This document shows, piece after piece, positions 9,872 through 18,499 of a stretch of 64,000 nucleotides of DNA (its first letter is position 1; every line of letters begins with the position of its first letter). Both the position numbers and the translations under genes were made by a program. Origin of the DNA: VRUE01 sp963715455 (GTDB taxonomy: Bacteria > Actinomycetota > Thermoleophilia > Solirubrobacterales > 70-9); NCBI GenBank assembly GCA_963715455.1, contig OY970245.1, forward strand, positions 2,480,001-2,544,000, written 5' to 3'. Under the pieces are notes generated by a model that was given only the letters and a program-made list of their open reading frames with translations, made no database searches and was not told the DNA's origin.

Positions 9872-10891
9872 CTACTGGGCGCTCCCGATGCCGCCGAGCC
9901 CTTCGAGCAAGCCGTCAAGGCCACCCGAGCCAAGGCCGCCTTCACCCTGCAGCAGGCCGAGCAGTTCGATCGGGTTGATCCCCAGCCTGATGAAGAGTTC
10001 GCTGAGCGGCTTGGAGCTCGATGGAGCCGTGATCGTCTGCTCCTCGTTGACGCCGGTCAGGGTCAGGTCGACGTCGACGTCCACCCTCTGGGCGCCACCG
10101 TCGGTTGTGCCGGCAGGTGGCTCGATCGCCGCCTGGGCGACGAGGCGACGCACGATGTCGTCATCGCCGACGTAGAGCTCGACCGTGGCCGACTTGAGCG
10201 AGTCGTCAACCGTGCCCCGCGCTTGGTCGAGTTCCGCGGTCGAGGGCAGCTGCCCAGTGGCGCGCAGCTGCTCACTGCAAACCGGGTCTTCGCTCAGTTC
10301 GATCAGGGCGTCGATCGCGCCGCTGGCGTTGAGCTTGCCGCTCACCTTGGTTGTGCTCGTACCGCCCACCTCGGCGTCCGTCGTCTCGCTGGGATTCTCG
10401 ATGAATTCGCCGAGCTTGAGTTCGGTGAATGCTTCTTGACAAGCGGTGGCTTCGCTCGAGCGATCCTCACCGCGGCCCTGCTGGCGGAAGAGGGCGCGAA
10501 CGAAGTTGAAGGTAGTCGCGTCGACTTCGTACTCGGTGCCTTCGTAGTTGACGTAGGCCTTGTTGCCGAGCAGCACAAGCCCGCCTTCGAAGTTGACCTT
10601 TTCCCCGCCAATCGAGCCCTTCGCGGTCGCTGTCAAGTCGAGCTCGGGCAGCTGCTCTTCGCTTTCGGTCTGGAACGACCCGCTGAGCGTCACGTCCACG
10701 TGGCCGCTTTTCTCACCCTCAACATCGATCCCCAGGGTCAGGTCGACCTCACCGCTCTCGACGCCTTTCAGCGTCGCCTCGTCGGCAACCGCGCGCGGAT
10801 CGTCGCTGCCATTGTCGCCACCGCAGGCGGCAAGCGCTACTGCCAGCGCCAGCAGCGCAGCAAAGATGATGAAGATGCGTACTCGGCTCAA
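9872..10891 (-). CDS. LppX/LprG-like lipoprotein
   Basis: 339 residues. Signal peptide with lipobox (LAVALAAC, Cys about residue 22), then a Gly/Asp-rich linker and a large beta-rich domain with alternating hydrophobic strands (DLTLGIDVEGEKSGHVDVTLSG, KAYVNYEGTEYEVD) that resembles the actinobacterial LppX/LprG lipid-carrier fold. The C-terminus is low-complexity Gly/Leu. Likely anchored on the outer face of the membrane. Downstream antiporters may share its transcript. Confidence 0.75.
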   Translation of the reverse strand: MSRVRIFIIFAALLALAVALAACGGDNGSDDPRAVADEATLKGVESGEVDLTLGIDVEGEKSGHVDVTLSGSFQTESEEQLPELDLTATAKGSIGGEKVNFEGGLVLLGNKAYVNYEGTEYEVDATTFNFVRALFRQQGRGEDRSSEATACQEAFTELKLGEFIENPSETTDAEVGGTSTTKVSGKLNASGAIDALIELSEDPVCSEQLRATGQLPSTAELDQARGTVDDSLKSATVELYVGDDDIVRRLVAQAAIEPPAGTTDGGAQRVDVDVDLTLTGVNEEQTITAPSSSKPLSELFIRLGINPIELLGLLQGEGGLGSGGLDGLLEGLGGIGSAQ

Positions 10892-10978
10892 GACTGCCTG
10901 CCTCCCTGGACGAGGTCTGGTCGGGGCGGAGCCGTGAAGCTTACGACGCCAGCGACGATTCTGGCCCAGGGTCGCCTC

Positions 10979-11233
10979 CTAAGGAATCGATTCGAGCGGC
11001 TGCACGCTCTCTTCAGGCGCCTCAATCTTGCGCGGGGCCTCCTCGGTGAAGTTCACCGCTAGGGGGAAAAGAAAGGCGCCGAGGAAGATGAGAATGATGC
11101 CGGCCGCCACCAGCCAGCGGGCGGAACTGAGATGGCCGAGGATGCCCACGGCGAAGCCGATCAGCATCAGCGCGATGTAGGGGCCAGCGCTGTGGGGAAG
11201 CAAGGTGGCGAGTGGCAGGGCGAGGTCGAACAC
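10979..11233 (-). CDS. Small two-helix membrane protein
   Basis: 84 residues with two clear membrane helices (about 18-34 and 39-58) and an acidic, Pro-rich C-terminal tail (EEAPRKIEAPEESVQPLES). No family recognised. Divergent from the MoxR ATPase with only about 23 bases between starts, and 87 bases upstream of the lipoprotein on the same strand. Confidence 0.65.
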   Translation of the reverse strand: MFDLALPLATLLPHSAGPYIALMLIGFAVGILGHLSSARWLVAAGIILIFLGAFLFPLAVNFTEEAPRKIEAPEESVQPLESIP

Positions 11234-11256
11234 GAGGCGGGATTATCATCGCCCAC

Positions 11257-12144
11257 ATGTCAGATGGCTCTGTCGCCGAGGTGAAGGACGCGCTCGCGGG
11301 AGTCGGCTACCTCGCCGACGAGCCCGCCGCGTTGGTCTCCTTCCTGGCCCAACGGCTGGGAAAGCCCGTCCTGGTGGAGGGCCCGGCGGGGGTGGGCAAG
11401 ACCGAGCTGGCCAAGGCGCTCTCGCGAGCCACGGGGCGCGAGCTGATCCGCCTGCAGTGCTACGAGGGCCTCGACGAGGCCAAGGCGCTGTATGAGTGGA
11501 ACTACCGCAAGCAGCTGCTGCGCATCCAAGCCGGCGGCGAGGACGGCTGGGAGGAGGTGCACGGCGACATCTTCGACAAGGAGTTCCTGCTCGAGCGGCC
11601 GCTGATGCAGGCGATCGCCAGCCCCGAGCCGGTGGTCCTGCTGATCGACGAGATCGACAAGACCGATCAGGAGTTCGAGGCGATGCTGCTCGAGCTGCTC
11701 TCCGACTTCCAGATCACGATCCCCGAGCTGGGCGAGGTGGCGGCGACAACGATGCCGATCGTCGTGCTCACCTCGAACAACTCACGAGAGCTGACCGAGG
11801 CGCTCAAGCGCCGCTGCCTCTACCTCTGGCTCGACTACCCGGAGCTAGAGCGCGAGATGGAGATCGTCCGTCTGCACGCGCCGGAGCTGCCCGAGGCGCT
11901 GGCGCGGCGCCTGGTCGAGGTGGTGCGCATGGTGCGCGATCTGGACCTGAAGAAGCCGCCCTCGATCGCCGAGTCGATCGACTGGGCGCGGACATTGCTG
12001 CTCATGGGAGCCGAGGACATCGACGCCGAGACCTTCGCGCAGTCGATGTCAATCATCATCAAGCACCGCACCGACATCGAGCTGGTGGCGGAGCGGGTCG
12101 GGGTGAAGCTTGCCGCCGCCGAGTCCATACGGCCCCAAGGCTGA
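11257..12144 (+). CDS. MoxR-type AAA+ ATPase
   Basis: 295 residues. Walker A is GPAGVGKTEL, Walker B is VVLLIDEIDK, sensor 1 is VLTSNNSREL, followed by the arginine-finger stretch EALKRRCLYLWLDYP, as in MoxR/CoxD ATPases that remodel or metallate target enzymes together with a VWA partner. The ATG at 11257 (MSDGSVAEVKDAL) is preferred over the longer in-frame start at 11212. Overlaps the downstream VWA gene by 35 bases, so the two products are probably made and used together. Confidence 0.9.
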   Translation: MSDGSVAEVKDALAGVGYLADEPAALVSFLAQRLGKPVLVEGPAGVGKTELAKALSRATGRELIRLQCYEGLDEAKALYEWNYRKQLLRIQAGGEDGWEEVHGDIFDKEFLLERPLMQAIASPEPVVLLIDEIDKTDQEFEAMLLELLSDFQITIPELGEVAATTMPIVVLTSNNSRELTEALKRRCLYLWLDYPELEREMEIVRLHAPELPEALARRLVEVVRMVRDLDLKKPPSIAESIDWARTLLLMGAEDIDAETFAQSMSIIIKHRTDIELVAERVGVKLAAAESIRPQG

Positions 12145-13519
12145 AGCCGGGCCCCCCGGCCTGGCGGCGAAGCTGCTCAGCTTCTGCGAGGAGCTGCGCA
12201 GCGAGGGCGTCGCGGTCGGCACCTCGGAGATCCTCGATGCCTTTGCCGCGCTTGAGCAAGTGCCCTGGTCCTCGCGCGACGATTTTCGCGAGGCGCTGGC
12301 GGCGACGATCGCCAAGTCACAGGAGGACCGCCGCCTCTTCGAGCTGCTCTTCGATCGCTTCTTCTTCCGCACAGCGGAGGCGGAGGCGATCGAGCGCGGC
12401 GTCGAGGAGCAGGGCCGGCGCTACGAGGGCGGTGAGCGACTCGATATCGATGAGCTGCGCGAGCAGGTGCGCCAGGCAATCGTCGAGGGCAACGACGGCG
12501 AGATGCGTGACCTGGCCCGCCTGGCGATCAGCGCCTTCGGCCGCCAGGGCGAGGGCTCCGGCGTGGTCGGCGTCGACGTGCAGCGCATCAGGCGCACGCT
12601 GGGGCTCTCGGCGGGACAGCAGCAGTCCGCCGAGGACGGCGCCGCCGAGTTGCCGCCGATCGAGCGCGAGCAGCTCAACGCCTTCGAGCGCCACCTGCGC
12701 CGCGAGCTGGAGCGCGACCTGATCGAGCGCACCTCGACCCTGCCCCCCTCCCGCCCCTTGGCCGAGCTCGACCGCGCCTTGCCGACTAGCCCCACCCAGG
12801 ACCTGGCGGCCGTGCACCGCGCCGTCTCGCAGATGAAGCGCCGCTTGGCGACGCTCGGTCACGAGCAGCGTGGCCGGCGCAAGGGTCGGACCGTCGATGT
12901 GCGCCGCACGATGCGCGCCTCGCTGGAGACCGGCGGCGTGCCGATGCACCTGCGCTACCGGCCCAAGCGTCCGCGGCGGCCGGAGATCTACGTGCTCTGC
13001 GACGTCTCCACCTCGGTCACCTCTGCGAGTGTCTTCTTCCTCTCCGTCCTGCACGCCCTACACGACTCCTTCCGCAAGCTGCGCAGTTTCGTCTTCATCG
13101 AGCGCATCTCCGAGGTGACCGAGGTCTTCGAGCACGAGCGCGACTTCCGCGTCATCGCCCACCGCATTTCCAGCGAGGGCGGCGTCGCCGACGTTTCTGG
13201 CTACACCGACTACGGCCGCGTATGGCTCGAGTTCCTTGGGCAGATCAGCGACGAACTCGATCCACGTTCGACCGTGATCGTGCTCGGTGACGCCCGCACC
13301 AACGGCCGCGAGCCGCACGCCGAGGTCTTCGCCCAGGTGGCGGAGCGCGCCGGGCGCCTCTTCTGGCTCAACCCCGAGCCGCGCCTCTACTGGAACTACG
13401 GCGACTCGGTGATGGCCGCCTACGAGCGCCACTGTGACGGCGCCTTCGAGTGCTGGACAACGCGCCACCTAGAGAACTTCGTCAACGTCGTCGCGGGTGG
13501 CGTTCCCGCGGCCGATTGA
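12110..13519 (+). CDS. VWA-domain protein, CoxE-like
   Basis: 469 residues from TTG 12110. An N-terminal helical region rich in Glu/Arg (about 20-270) precedes a C-terminal von Willebrand A domain with a complete metal site: DVSTSVTS (D-x-S-x-S), the Thr in SGYTDYGR and the Asp in VLGDARTN. The family partners MoxR ATPases, for example CoxD/CoxE in maturation of carbon monoxide dehydrogenase. No molybdenum enzyme is encoded in this window, so the target is unknown. The start is not well supported; no Shine-Dalgarno is obvious inside the upstream gene. Confidence 0.88.
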   Translation: MPPPSPYGPKAEAGPPGLAAKLLSFCEELRSEGVAVGTSEILDAFAALEQVPWSSRDDFREALAATIAKSQEDRRLFELLFDRFFFRTAEAEAIERGVEEQGRRYEGGERLDIDELREQVRQAIVEGNDGEMRDLARLAISAFGRQGEGSGVVGVDVQRIRRTLGLSAGQQQSAEDGAAELPPIEREQLNAFERHLRRELERDLIERTSTLPPSRPLAELDRALPTSPTQDLAAVHRAVSQMKRRLATLGHEQRGRRKGRTVDVRRTMRASLETGGVPMHLRYRPKRPRRPEIYVLCDVSTSVTSASVFFLSVLHALHDSFRKLRSFVFIERISEVTEVFEHERDFRVIAHRISSEGGVADVSGYTDYGRVWLEFLGQISDELDPRSTVIVLGDARTNGREPHAEVFAQVAERAGRLFWLNPEPRLYWNYGDSVMAAYERHCDGAFECWTTRHLENFVNVVAGGVPAAD

Positions 13520-13590
13520 CTTTCCGCGTCGCCGCGCGCACGAATTGGCGAGCCGATCCAGCGAATTGGTGCTCATTGAGTCAAAGCTTC

Positions 13591-13619
13591 TTGACTAAAT
13601 GGCGTATCGGGTCTATTTC
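13591..13619 (+). promoter_or_regulatory. Candidate promoter of the 13728 secreted gene
   Basis: TTGACT, 17-base spacer, TATTTC, about 110 bases before the start codon. A partial dyad TTGAGTCAA...TTGACTAAA overlaps the -35 box. Confidence 0.4.
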
Positions 13620-13693
13620 TATTCTCCTGTCTGTACAACAGAGAGCTCGGGCCGAGTCCAACCGACATCCGCCCCGACGAACCAACACTCAAA

Positions 13694-13713
13694 CCGGTGG
13701 CCTTCCCCACCGG
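13694..13713 (+). promoter_or_regulatory. Leader hairpin before the Shine-Dalgarno of 13728-14354
   Basis: CCGGTGG / CCACCGG stem with a 6-base loop, directly followed by the AAGGGAG ribosome-binding site. Same arrangement as at 47736-47752. Confidence 0.45.
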
Positions 13714-13727
13714 AAGGGAGAATCGAG

Positions 13728-14354
13728 ATGAAATCCATCAAGACACTCGGCATAGCCGCAGTCCTGGCAGTAGTCGCAATGGCGTTTCTCGGCACATCAT
13801 CGGCAATGGCAGGCAACACGGCGATGTGCAGCTCGAATGTAGGTGGAGAATTAGCCTGTCCGCCTGAAAAACAGGTGACCAGCTTCCATGCTGTCGCCCT
13901 CAACTCGGGCTTCTTAACCTCAGTAGGCAATGTCACGTGCAAAGAAGCCTTAGCCGAAGGCAGCGTCTTAGGCTTAGACGCCCCCCAGATCAGCCATCTC
14001 ACCAAATTCAACTGGACAAGCTGTACCAGCTCACTCGGTGGGGCCTGCACGGTGACGACGACCAAACTCGGCTTAATCTTATTCTTAAAGACAGCCGCCA
14101 ATTTAGGCACGGTTGTCTATGACAACCTCATATTCAGGATAGTCTGCGCGCCGTTCATCGACTGCGAATACACGCCGGTCGGCGAAACACACCTGTTAGG
14201 CTCGACTCTTCCGCTGCTCGGCGGTGAATCGAACGGCGGCTTCGGCGGGACGAAGGTCTCGCTGTCCCCCACCGGCCCACTCGACGCGCCGTGCCCGGAA
14301 GCCAGCTGGGACTTCTTCTATGAATCGTTAACCCCACTTTGGGTCAAGACCTGA
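13728..14354 (+). CDS. TTA-rich secreted protein, family member 2
   Basis: 208 residues. Signal peptide MKSIKTLGIAAVLAVVAMAF...SSAMA, then a mature region with eight or more Cys. About 11 leucines are TTA. Starts at the ATG at 13728, preceded by AAGGGAGAATCGAG; the longer in-frame start at 13599 would read through the promoter and hairpin. The mature region is too different from the other three for a confident alignment beyond the signal peptide, except for Cys spacing and the TSCT/CDYxS-like short motifs (SCTSS, DCEYT). Function unknown. Confidence 0.75.
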   Translation: MKSIKTLGIAAVLAVVAMAFLGTSSAMAGNTAMCSSNVGGELACPPEKQVTSFHAVALNSGFLTSVGNVTCKEALAEGSVLGLDAPQISHLTKFNWTSCTSSLGGACTVTTTKLGLILFLKTAANLGTVVYDNLIFRIVCAPFIDCEYTPVGETHLLGSTLPLLGGESNGGFGGTKVSLSPTGPLDAPCPEASWDFFYESLTPLWVKT

Positions 14355-14413
14355 CCAACGCGGGCTAACCCAACTGAAGACAGGCGCAGCCGTCCTCGCG
14401 GCGGCTACGCCGC

Positions 14414-14869
14414 TTAACGTGCGACCCAGGCGTCCGGCTGCGCGGCGAGTGACGCAACCTCGCTCGGCAGCTCGCCGCTGACCAGGTCGGCGAGCGTGAC
14501 GTGCTCGAGCACCGTCCTCAGGCTGGCGCGGACGGCGATCCAGACTTCCTGCAGGTGCTGGGAGTTGCCGCGGTACTCGATCGACTCCGGCGGGGTCGAC
14601 TGGACGTGGGCGATCGGGCCCTCGACGGCGCGGACGATGTCGGCGATCGTCACCTCCTCGGCGGGGCGAGCCAGCCAGTAGCCGCCCTTGGCCCCGCGCC
14701 GGGCGCGGACGATGCCGGCGTGCTTGAGCTCAAGCAGGATGTGCTCGAGGAACTGCAGCGGGATGTCCTGGGCGTCGGCGAGCTTCTCGCCCTTTACCGG
14801 ACCCTCCTCGGCCGCTGCCAGCTCGGCCGCGGCACGTACGGCGTAGTCGGCCTTCGCTGTTACGCGCAT
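14414..14869 (-). CDS. Rrf2-family transcriptional regulator
   Basis: 151 residues. N-terminal winged helix typical of Rrf2 (MRVTAKADYAVRAAAELA, then LADAQDIPLQFLEHILLELKHAGIVRARRGAKGGYWLARP), followed by a dimerisation helix. There are no cysteines at all, so it cannot bind an IscR/NsrR-type iron-sulfur cluster; CymR-like sensing through a partner protein is one alternative. Lies 17 bases after the TauE/SafE exporter on the same strand, which suggests control of sulfur or sulfite handling. Confidence 0.92.
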   Translation of the reverse strand: MRVTAKADYAVRAAAELAAAEEGPVKGEKLADAQDIPLQFLEHILLELKHAGIVRARRGAKGGYWLARPAEEVTIADIVRAVEGPIAHVQSTPPESIEYRGNSQHLQEVWIAVRASLRTVLEHVTLADLVSGELPSEVASLAAQPDAWVAR

Positions 14870-14886
14870 GAGGCCTAGTTAATCAG

Positions 14887-15822
14887 TCAGCCGATCGTCT
14901 CCGGCGCCAGATCGGACGAGCGGTCGATTCCTTCCCTGGCCTCGCGCTCTTCGCGCCGCTTCGACCACCAGCGCGGGAACCAGATCAGCAAGCCGAGGCC
15001 GATGCCGGCGACGGCGGCGGCGATCGGCCAAACGAGCGGGTCGCCCTTCTGCACCGTGACGATCCCCGAAGCGACAAGCACCACACCCAGCGCCGTGCGC
15101 AGGAAGCCGATCGGCGCCCGCGCCGCGAAGTGCGCGCCGACAATCACGCCGGGCACCGAGCCGAGCAGGATGTTGCCGGCGAGGACGAAGTCGACGTTGC
15201 CGCCGACCCAGTGGGCGATGCCCGCCGCCCAGAGCAGGATCGCGGCGTGAAAGACATCGGTGCCGACAACCTTGCGCGGCGCAAGGCGGAAGACGGCAAT
15301 CAACAGGATCGCGATCACCGTGCCCGAGCCGGCCGAGGTGATGCCGATGACGAAGCCGGTCGTCGCTCCGATCGCCACGGCGGCGATCTTGTGGCGGCGC
15401 TTGAGCTGGAAGTCGTCGCGCTCTTCGATCAGGTTGCTGAGGATCAGCGCCCGCGCCAGGGTGATGATGCCGACCATCAGCAGGGTGCCGCCGAGCAGCG
15501 CGTAGACCAGCGAGTCGAGCTTCTCTTCGCCGATCTTGCTCTGCAGGATCGAGATCGCCCAGACGCCGCTGACCGAGGCCGGCACGCTGCCCGCCGCCAT
15601 CCAGAGCGCCAGGCTCATGTTGACCGTGCCCATGCGCAGGTGGCGCCAGCCGCCGACCGTCTTGGTCACCGCCGCGTAGAAGATGTCGGTGCCGATCGCG
15701 GTCACCGGCTTGACCCCGAAGATGAGGATCAGCAGCGGCGTCATCAGGGTGCCGCCGCCCATGCCGGTCATGCCGACCATGGCACCAATGCCGAAGCCAA
15801 AGATGATGATTGCCGGGTCCAT
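14887..15822 (-). CDS. TauE/SafE-family anion (sulfite/sulfonate) exporter
   Basis: 311-residue permease with about eight membrane helices. Family motifs are GFGIGAMVGMTGMGGG at the N-terminus and the internal repeat GFVIGITSAGSGTVIAILL, with VKPVTAIGTDIFYAAVTKTVGG and LAPRKVVGTDVFHAA as matching second motifs. The basic tail is cytoplasmic. Exports sulfite, sulfonate or related anions in characterised relatives. In an operon with an Rrf2 regulator and divergent from the ThiXYZ-like transporter. Confidence 0.9.
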   Translation of the reverse strand: MDPAIIIFGFGIGAMVGMTGMGGGTLMTPLLILIFGVKPVTAIGTDIFYAAVTKTVGGWRHLRMGTVNMSLALWMAAGSVPASVSGVWAISILQSKIGEEKLDSLVYALLGGTLLMVGIITLARALILSNLIEERDDFQLKRRHKIAAVAIGATTGFVIGITSAGSGTVIAILLIAVFRLAPRKVVGTDVFHAAILLWAAGIAHWVGGNVDFVLAGNILLGSVPGVIVGAHFAARAPIGFLRTALGVVLVASGIVTVQKGDPLVWPIAAAVAGIGLGLLIWFPRWWSKRREEREAREGIDRSSDLAPETIG

Positions 15823-15853
15823 ATGTGGTGCCGCGCGTGGTGGTTATCGACTT

Positions 15854-15874
15854 TCCTGACCTTCATGGTCAGGA
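15854..15874. promoter_or_regulatory. Inverted repeat in the tauE / ABC-transporter divergent region
   Basis: TCCTGACC-TTCAT-GGTCAGGA, a perfect 8-base dyad in the 77-base gap. Possible operator, for example for the Rrf2 protein at 14414. No T-tract follows, so it is not an obvious terminator. Confidence 0.45.
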
Positions 15875-15899
15875 GCGCGGAGTGCGGCAGGATACCAAG

Positions 15900-16718
15900 A
15901 TGCCCGCGAACGCAAGCCATTTCGCCGCGGCAAGCGCATCGCCTGCCAGCGCCCGCGGCGCCGGGAGCGGAATCACGATCCGCGAGCTCGGACACCGCTA
16001 CGGCGCGCTGCGCACGATCGAGCGTCTCGACGTTCAGGTCCCCGCCAACGGCGTGCTCGGCCTCGTCGGCCCCTCCGGATGCGGCAAGTCCACCCTGCTG
16101 GAGCTGATCGCCGGGCTGCAGGAGCCAGAACAGGGGGAGATCGAGATTGGGGAGGCGTTGACAGCTGCAGATCGCCTCGCTTGCTGCGCCTTCATGCCCC
16201 AGCGCGACCTGCTGCTGCCCTGGCTCTCGGCAATCGACAATGCAGCGCTGGCGCTGCGCAACCAGGGCCTGCGTCGTGGCGTGGCACGACGGCAGGCAAG
16301 CCAGCTCTTCGAGCGCTTCGGCCTCGGAGGGTTTGAGGGGGCAAGACCCACCGAGCTCTCTGGCGGCATGCGCCAGCGGGTCGCATTTCTGCGCACGCTG
16401 ATCGCCGGCAAGCCGGTCCTGGCGCTCGATGAGCCCTTTGCCTCACTCGACGCAATCACCCGCGCCGAGATGCAGGAGTGGCTGGCCGGCGCGCTTGAGG
16501 CCGATCCCCGCACAGTCGTGCTCGTCACCCACGACGTCGAGGAGGCCCTTTACCTCTGCGATCAGGTGATCGTGCTCTCGGCGCGGCCCTCGCATCTGGT
16601 CGCCGAGCTGAGCGCCCCCACACCGCGCGCCGCAGAGCGGGACGAAGCGGTGACCGACCCAGGCTTCGTGGTCGTGCGCGAGCGAGCCATGCAAGCCCTG
16701 CACGAAGGCTCGCGATGA
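15900..16718 (+). CDS. ABC transporter ATPase (ThiZ/SsuB-like)
   Basis: 272 residues. Walker A GPSGCGKST, Q-loop FMPQRDLLLPW, ABC signature LSGGMRQRVAF, Walker B VLALDEPFASLD and switch His VTHDVEEALYL are intact. Belongs to the nitrate/sulfonate/pyrimidine-precursor importer group. ATG 15900 is chosen; the longer frame upstream would cross the inverted repeat. Overlaps the permease gene by 4 bases (ATGA) and serves the binding protein at 17477. Confidence 0.9.
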   Translation: MPANASHFAAASASPASARGAGSGITIRELGHRYGALRTIERLDVQVPANGVLGLVGPSGCGKSTLLELIAGLQEPEQGEIEIGEALTAADRLACCAFMPQRDLLLPWLSAIDNAALALRNQGLRRGVARRQASQLFERFGLGGFEGARPTELSGGMRQRVAFLRTLIAGKPVLALDEPFASLDAITRAEMQEWLAGALEADPRTVVLVTHDVEEALYLCDQVIVLSARPSHLVAELSAPTPRAAERDEAVTDPGFVVVRERAMQALHEGSR

Positions 16719-17467
16719 GACGCTGGCTCTTTCCCACGCTGCTCGTCGCAGCCCTGATTGGCGCCTGGCAATTGGCTGCCAGCAGCGGTGCACTCGCCGA
16801 CCTTTTCAACCTCGAGCCGTTTCTTGTCCCTTCCCCGGCAGAAATAGGCGAAGCGCTCTGGGAGAGCCGCTCGCTGCTCGCCGAGAACGCCTGGGTGACA
16901 TTGCGCGAGATGCTGCTTGGCCTGGCCTGCGCGCTGATCGTCGGGGTCGCCTGCGCCGTCGCCATGCACCTCTCCGAGACGCTGCGGCTGGCGCTCTACC
17001 CGCTGATCGTCGCCTCACAGACGATCCCCGTGCTCGCCATCGCGCCGATCCTGGTCGTCTGGCTGGGCTTCGGCATCGCCCCGAAGCTCTGGGTGGTCGC
17101 CCTGATCTGCTTCTTCCCGATCACGGTCAACACGCTTGCCGGCCTGCGCTCGGTCGACCCCGAGGCGACGAAGATGATGCGCACCCTCAACGCTTCCCGC
17201 AGACAGATCCTCTGGCGGGTGGAGGCACCCTCGGCATTGCCCGCTTTCTTCAGCGGCGCCAAGATCGCCGTCGCGATCGCCGCGATCGGCGCCGTCTTCG
17301 CCGAGTGGGTCGGCTCCGACGCCGGCCTCGGCCACATGATCCTCGTCGACAACGCCCAGCTGGAGACCGCCCGTGTCTTCGCTGCGATCGTCGTGCTCTC
17401 GGCAATGACGCTCGCGCTCTACGGCCTGCTCGCCCTCGCACAGCGCCGCATCGTCACTTGGCGATAG
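16715..17467 (+). CDS. ABC transporter permease (ThiX/SsuC-like)
   Basis: 250-residue permease with about six membrane helices. The EAA-type loop is LRSVDPEATKMMRTLNASRRQILWRVEAPSALP, contacting the ATPase. N-terminal helix may act as a signal anchor. Translationally coupled to the ATPase by ATGA and 9 bases before the binding protein. Confidence 0.9.
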   Translation: MRRWLFPTLLVAALIGAWQLAASSGALADLFNLEPFLVPSPAEIGEALWESRSLLAENAWVTLREMLLGLACALIVGVACAVAMHLSETLRLALYPLIVASQTIPVLAIAPILVVWLGFGIAPKLWVVALICFFPITVNTLAGLRSVDPEATKMMRTLNASRRQILWRVEAPSALPAFFSGAKIAVAIAAIGAVFAEWVGSDAGLGHMILVDNAQLETARVFAAIVVLSAMTLALYGLLALAQRRIVTWR

Positions 17468-17476
17468 AAAGCAGGG

Positions 17477-18499
17477 ATGAAACTTCCCCGGATGCAGGCG
17501 ATCGCCCTTGCCATGGCCCTCCTCGCCCTGTCGCTCGGCCTCGCCGCCTGCGGTGAGAAGAGCGAGGATGCGACCGATCAGGCGGAATCGCTCAGCCTGA
17601 CGCTCGACTTCTACCCGAACCCCGATCACGCCGGGATCTACATGGCGCAGAAACTCGGCTACTTCGATGAAGCCGGGCTCGACGTCAGCATCCAAACGCC
17701 CTCAGACCCCGCCGCACCGATCAAGCTGCTCGCCGCCGGGCAGACCGATCTGGCGATCTCCTACGAGCCCGAGGTGCTGCTCGCCCACGAGAAGGGGCTC
17801 GACGTGACCGCCGTTGCCGCCCTCGTAAACCGCCCCCTCACCTCGATGATCTGGCTGCAGAAATCGGGCATCAAAGGCATCGGCGGCTTGCGCGGCAAGA
17901 CGATCGCCACCGCCGGCATCCCCTACCAGGACGCCTACCTGAAAACGATCCTCGCCCGGGCCAAGCTCTCGCCCGCTGACGTGAAGACGGTCAACGTCGG
18001 CTTCGGCCTCTTGCCGGCAATCGCCGGCGGCAAGGCCGAGGTGATGCTGGGCGGTTTCCGCAACGTCGAGGGCGTCGATCTGCGCCTGCGCGGCCTCGAC
18101 CCGGTCGTCACGCCGGTCGATCAGCTCGGCGTCCCCACCTACGACGAGCTCGTGCTCGTCGCCCGGCGCCAGCGGCTAGAGCAGGACCCGGAGGCGATCC
18201 GCCTCTTCCTCGCGGCCCTGGCGCGGGGAACCGCAGCAGCTGCCGGCAGCCCCGATGCGACGACCAAAGCGCTACTACAGGCAAACCCCGACCTCGACCC
18301 GAAACTGACCCGCGCCGAGGTGGCGGCGACGCTGCCGCTGCTCAACCCGCCGCGCGGTGGACAGCCTTACGGCTACATGGACGCCGGACGCTGGGTCGAG
18401 TTCGCCGGCTGGATGCGCGACAACGAGCAGATCTCGAGCCTGCCGTCACCAGCCGCGGTGCTCTCCAACGACTACCTCCCCGGCGAGATCCCCGAGTAG
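17477..18499 (+). CDS. thiY: Pyrimidine-precursor binding lipoprotein (ThiY/NMT1-like)
   Basis: 340 residues with a lipoprotein signal (LALSLGLAAC, Cys about residue 25). The start of the mature domain, LTLDFYPNPDHAGIYMAQKLGYF, is characteristic of ThiY/THI5-like proteins that bind formylaminopyrimidine for thiamine salvage; QTDLAISYEPEVL and PTYDELVLVA continue that family. Completes a ThiZ-ThiX-ThiY importer. No TPP riboswitch was recognised upstream, so control is more likely by protein. Convergent with the GGDEF-EAL gene, overlapping it by 28 bases. Confidence 0.85.
   Translation: MKLPRMQAIALAMALLALSLGLAACGEKSEDATDQAESLSLTLDFYPNPDHAGIYMAQKLGYFDEAGLDVSIQTPSDPAAPIKLLAAGQTDLAISYEPEVLLAHEKGLDVTAVAALVNRPLTSMIWLQKSGIKGIGGLRGKTIATAGIPYQDAYLKTILARAKLSPADVKTVNVGFGLLPAIAGGKAEVMLGGFRNVEGVDLRLRGLDPVVTPVDQLGVPTYDELVLVARRQRLEQDPEAIRLFLAALARGTAAAAGSPDATTKALLQANPDLDPKLTRAEVAATLPLLNPPRGGQPYGYMDAGRWVEFAGWMRDNEQISSLPSPAAVLSNDYLPGEIPE

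Noticed and set aside
15823..15899. Possible TPP riboswitch before the ThiXYZ-like operon
   Set aside because: The gap is 77 bases and shows no thi-box features, only a short inverted repeat.
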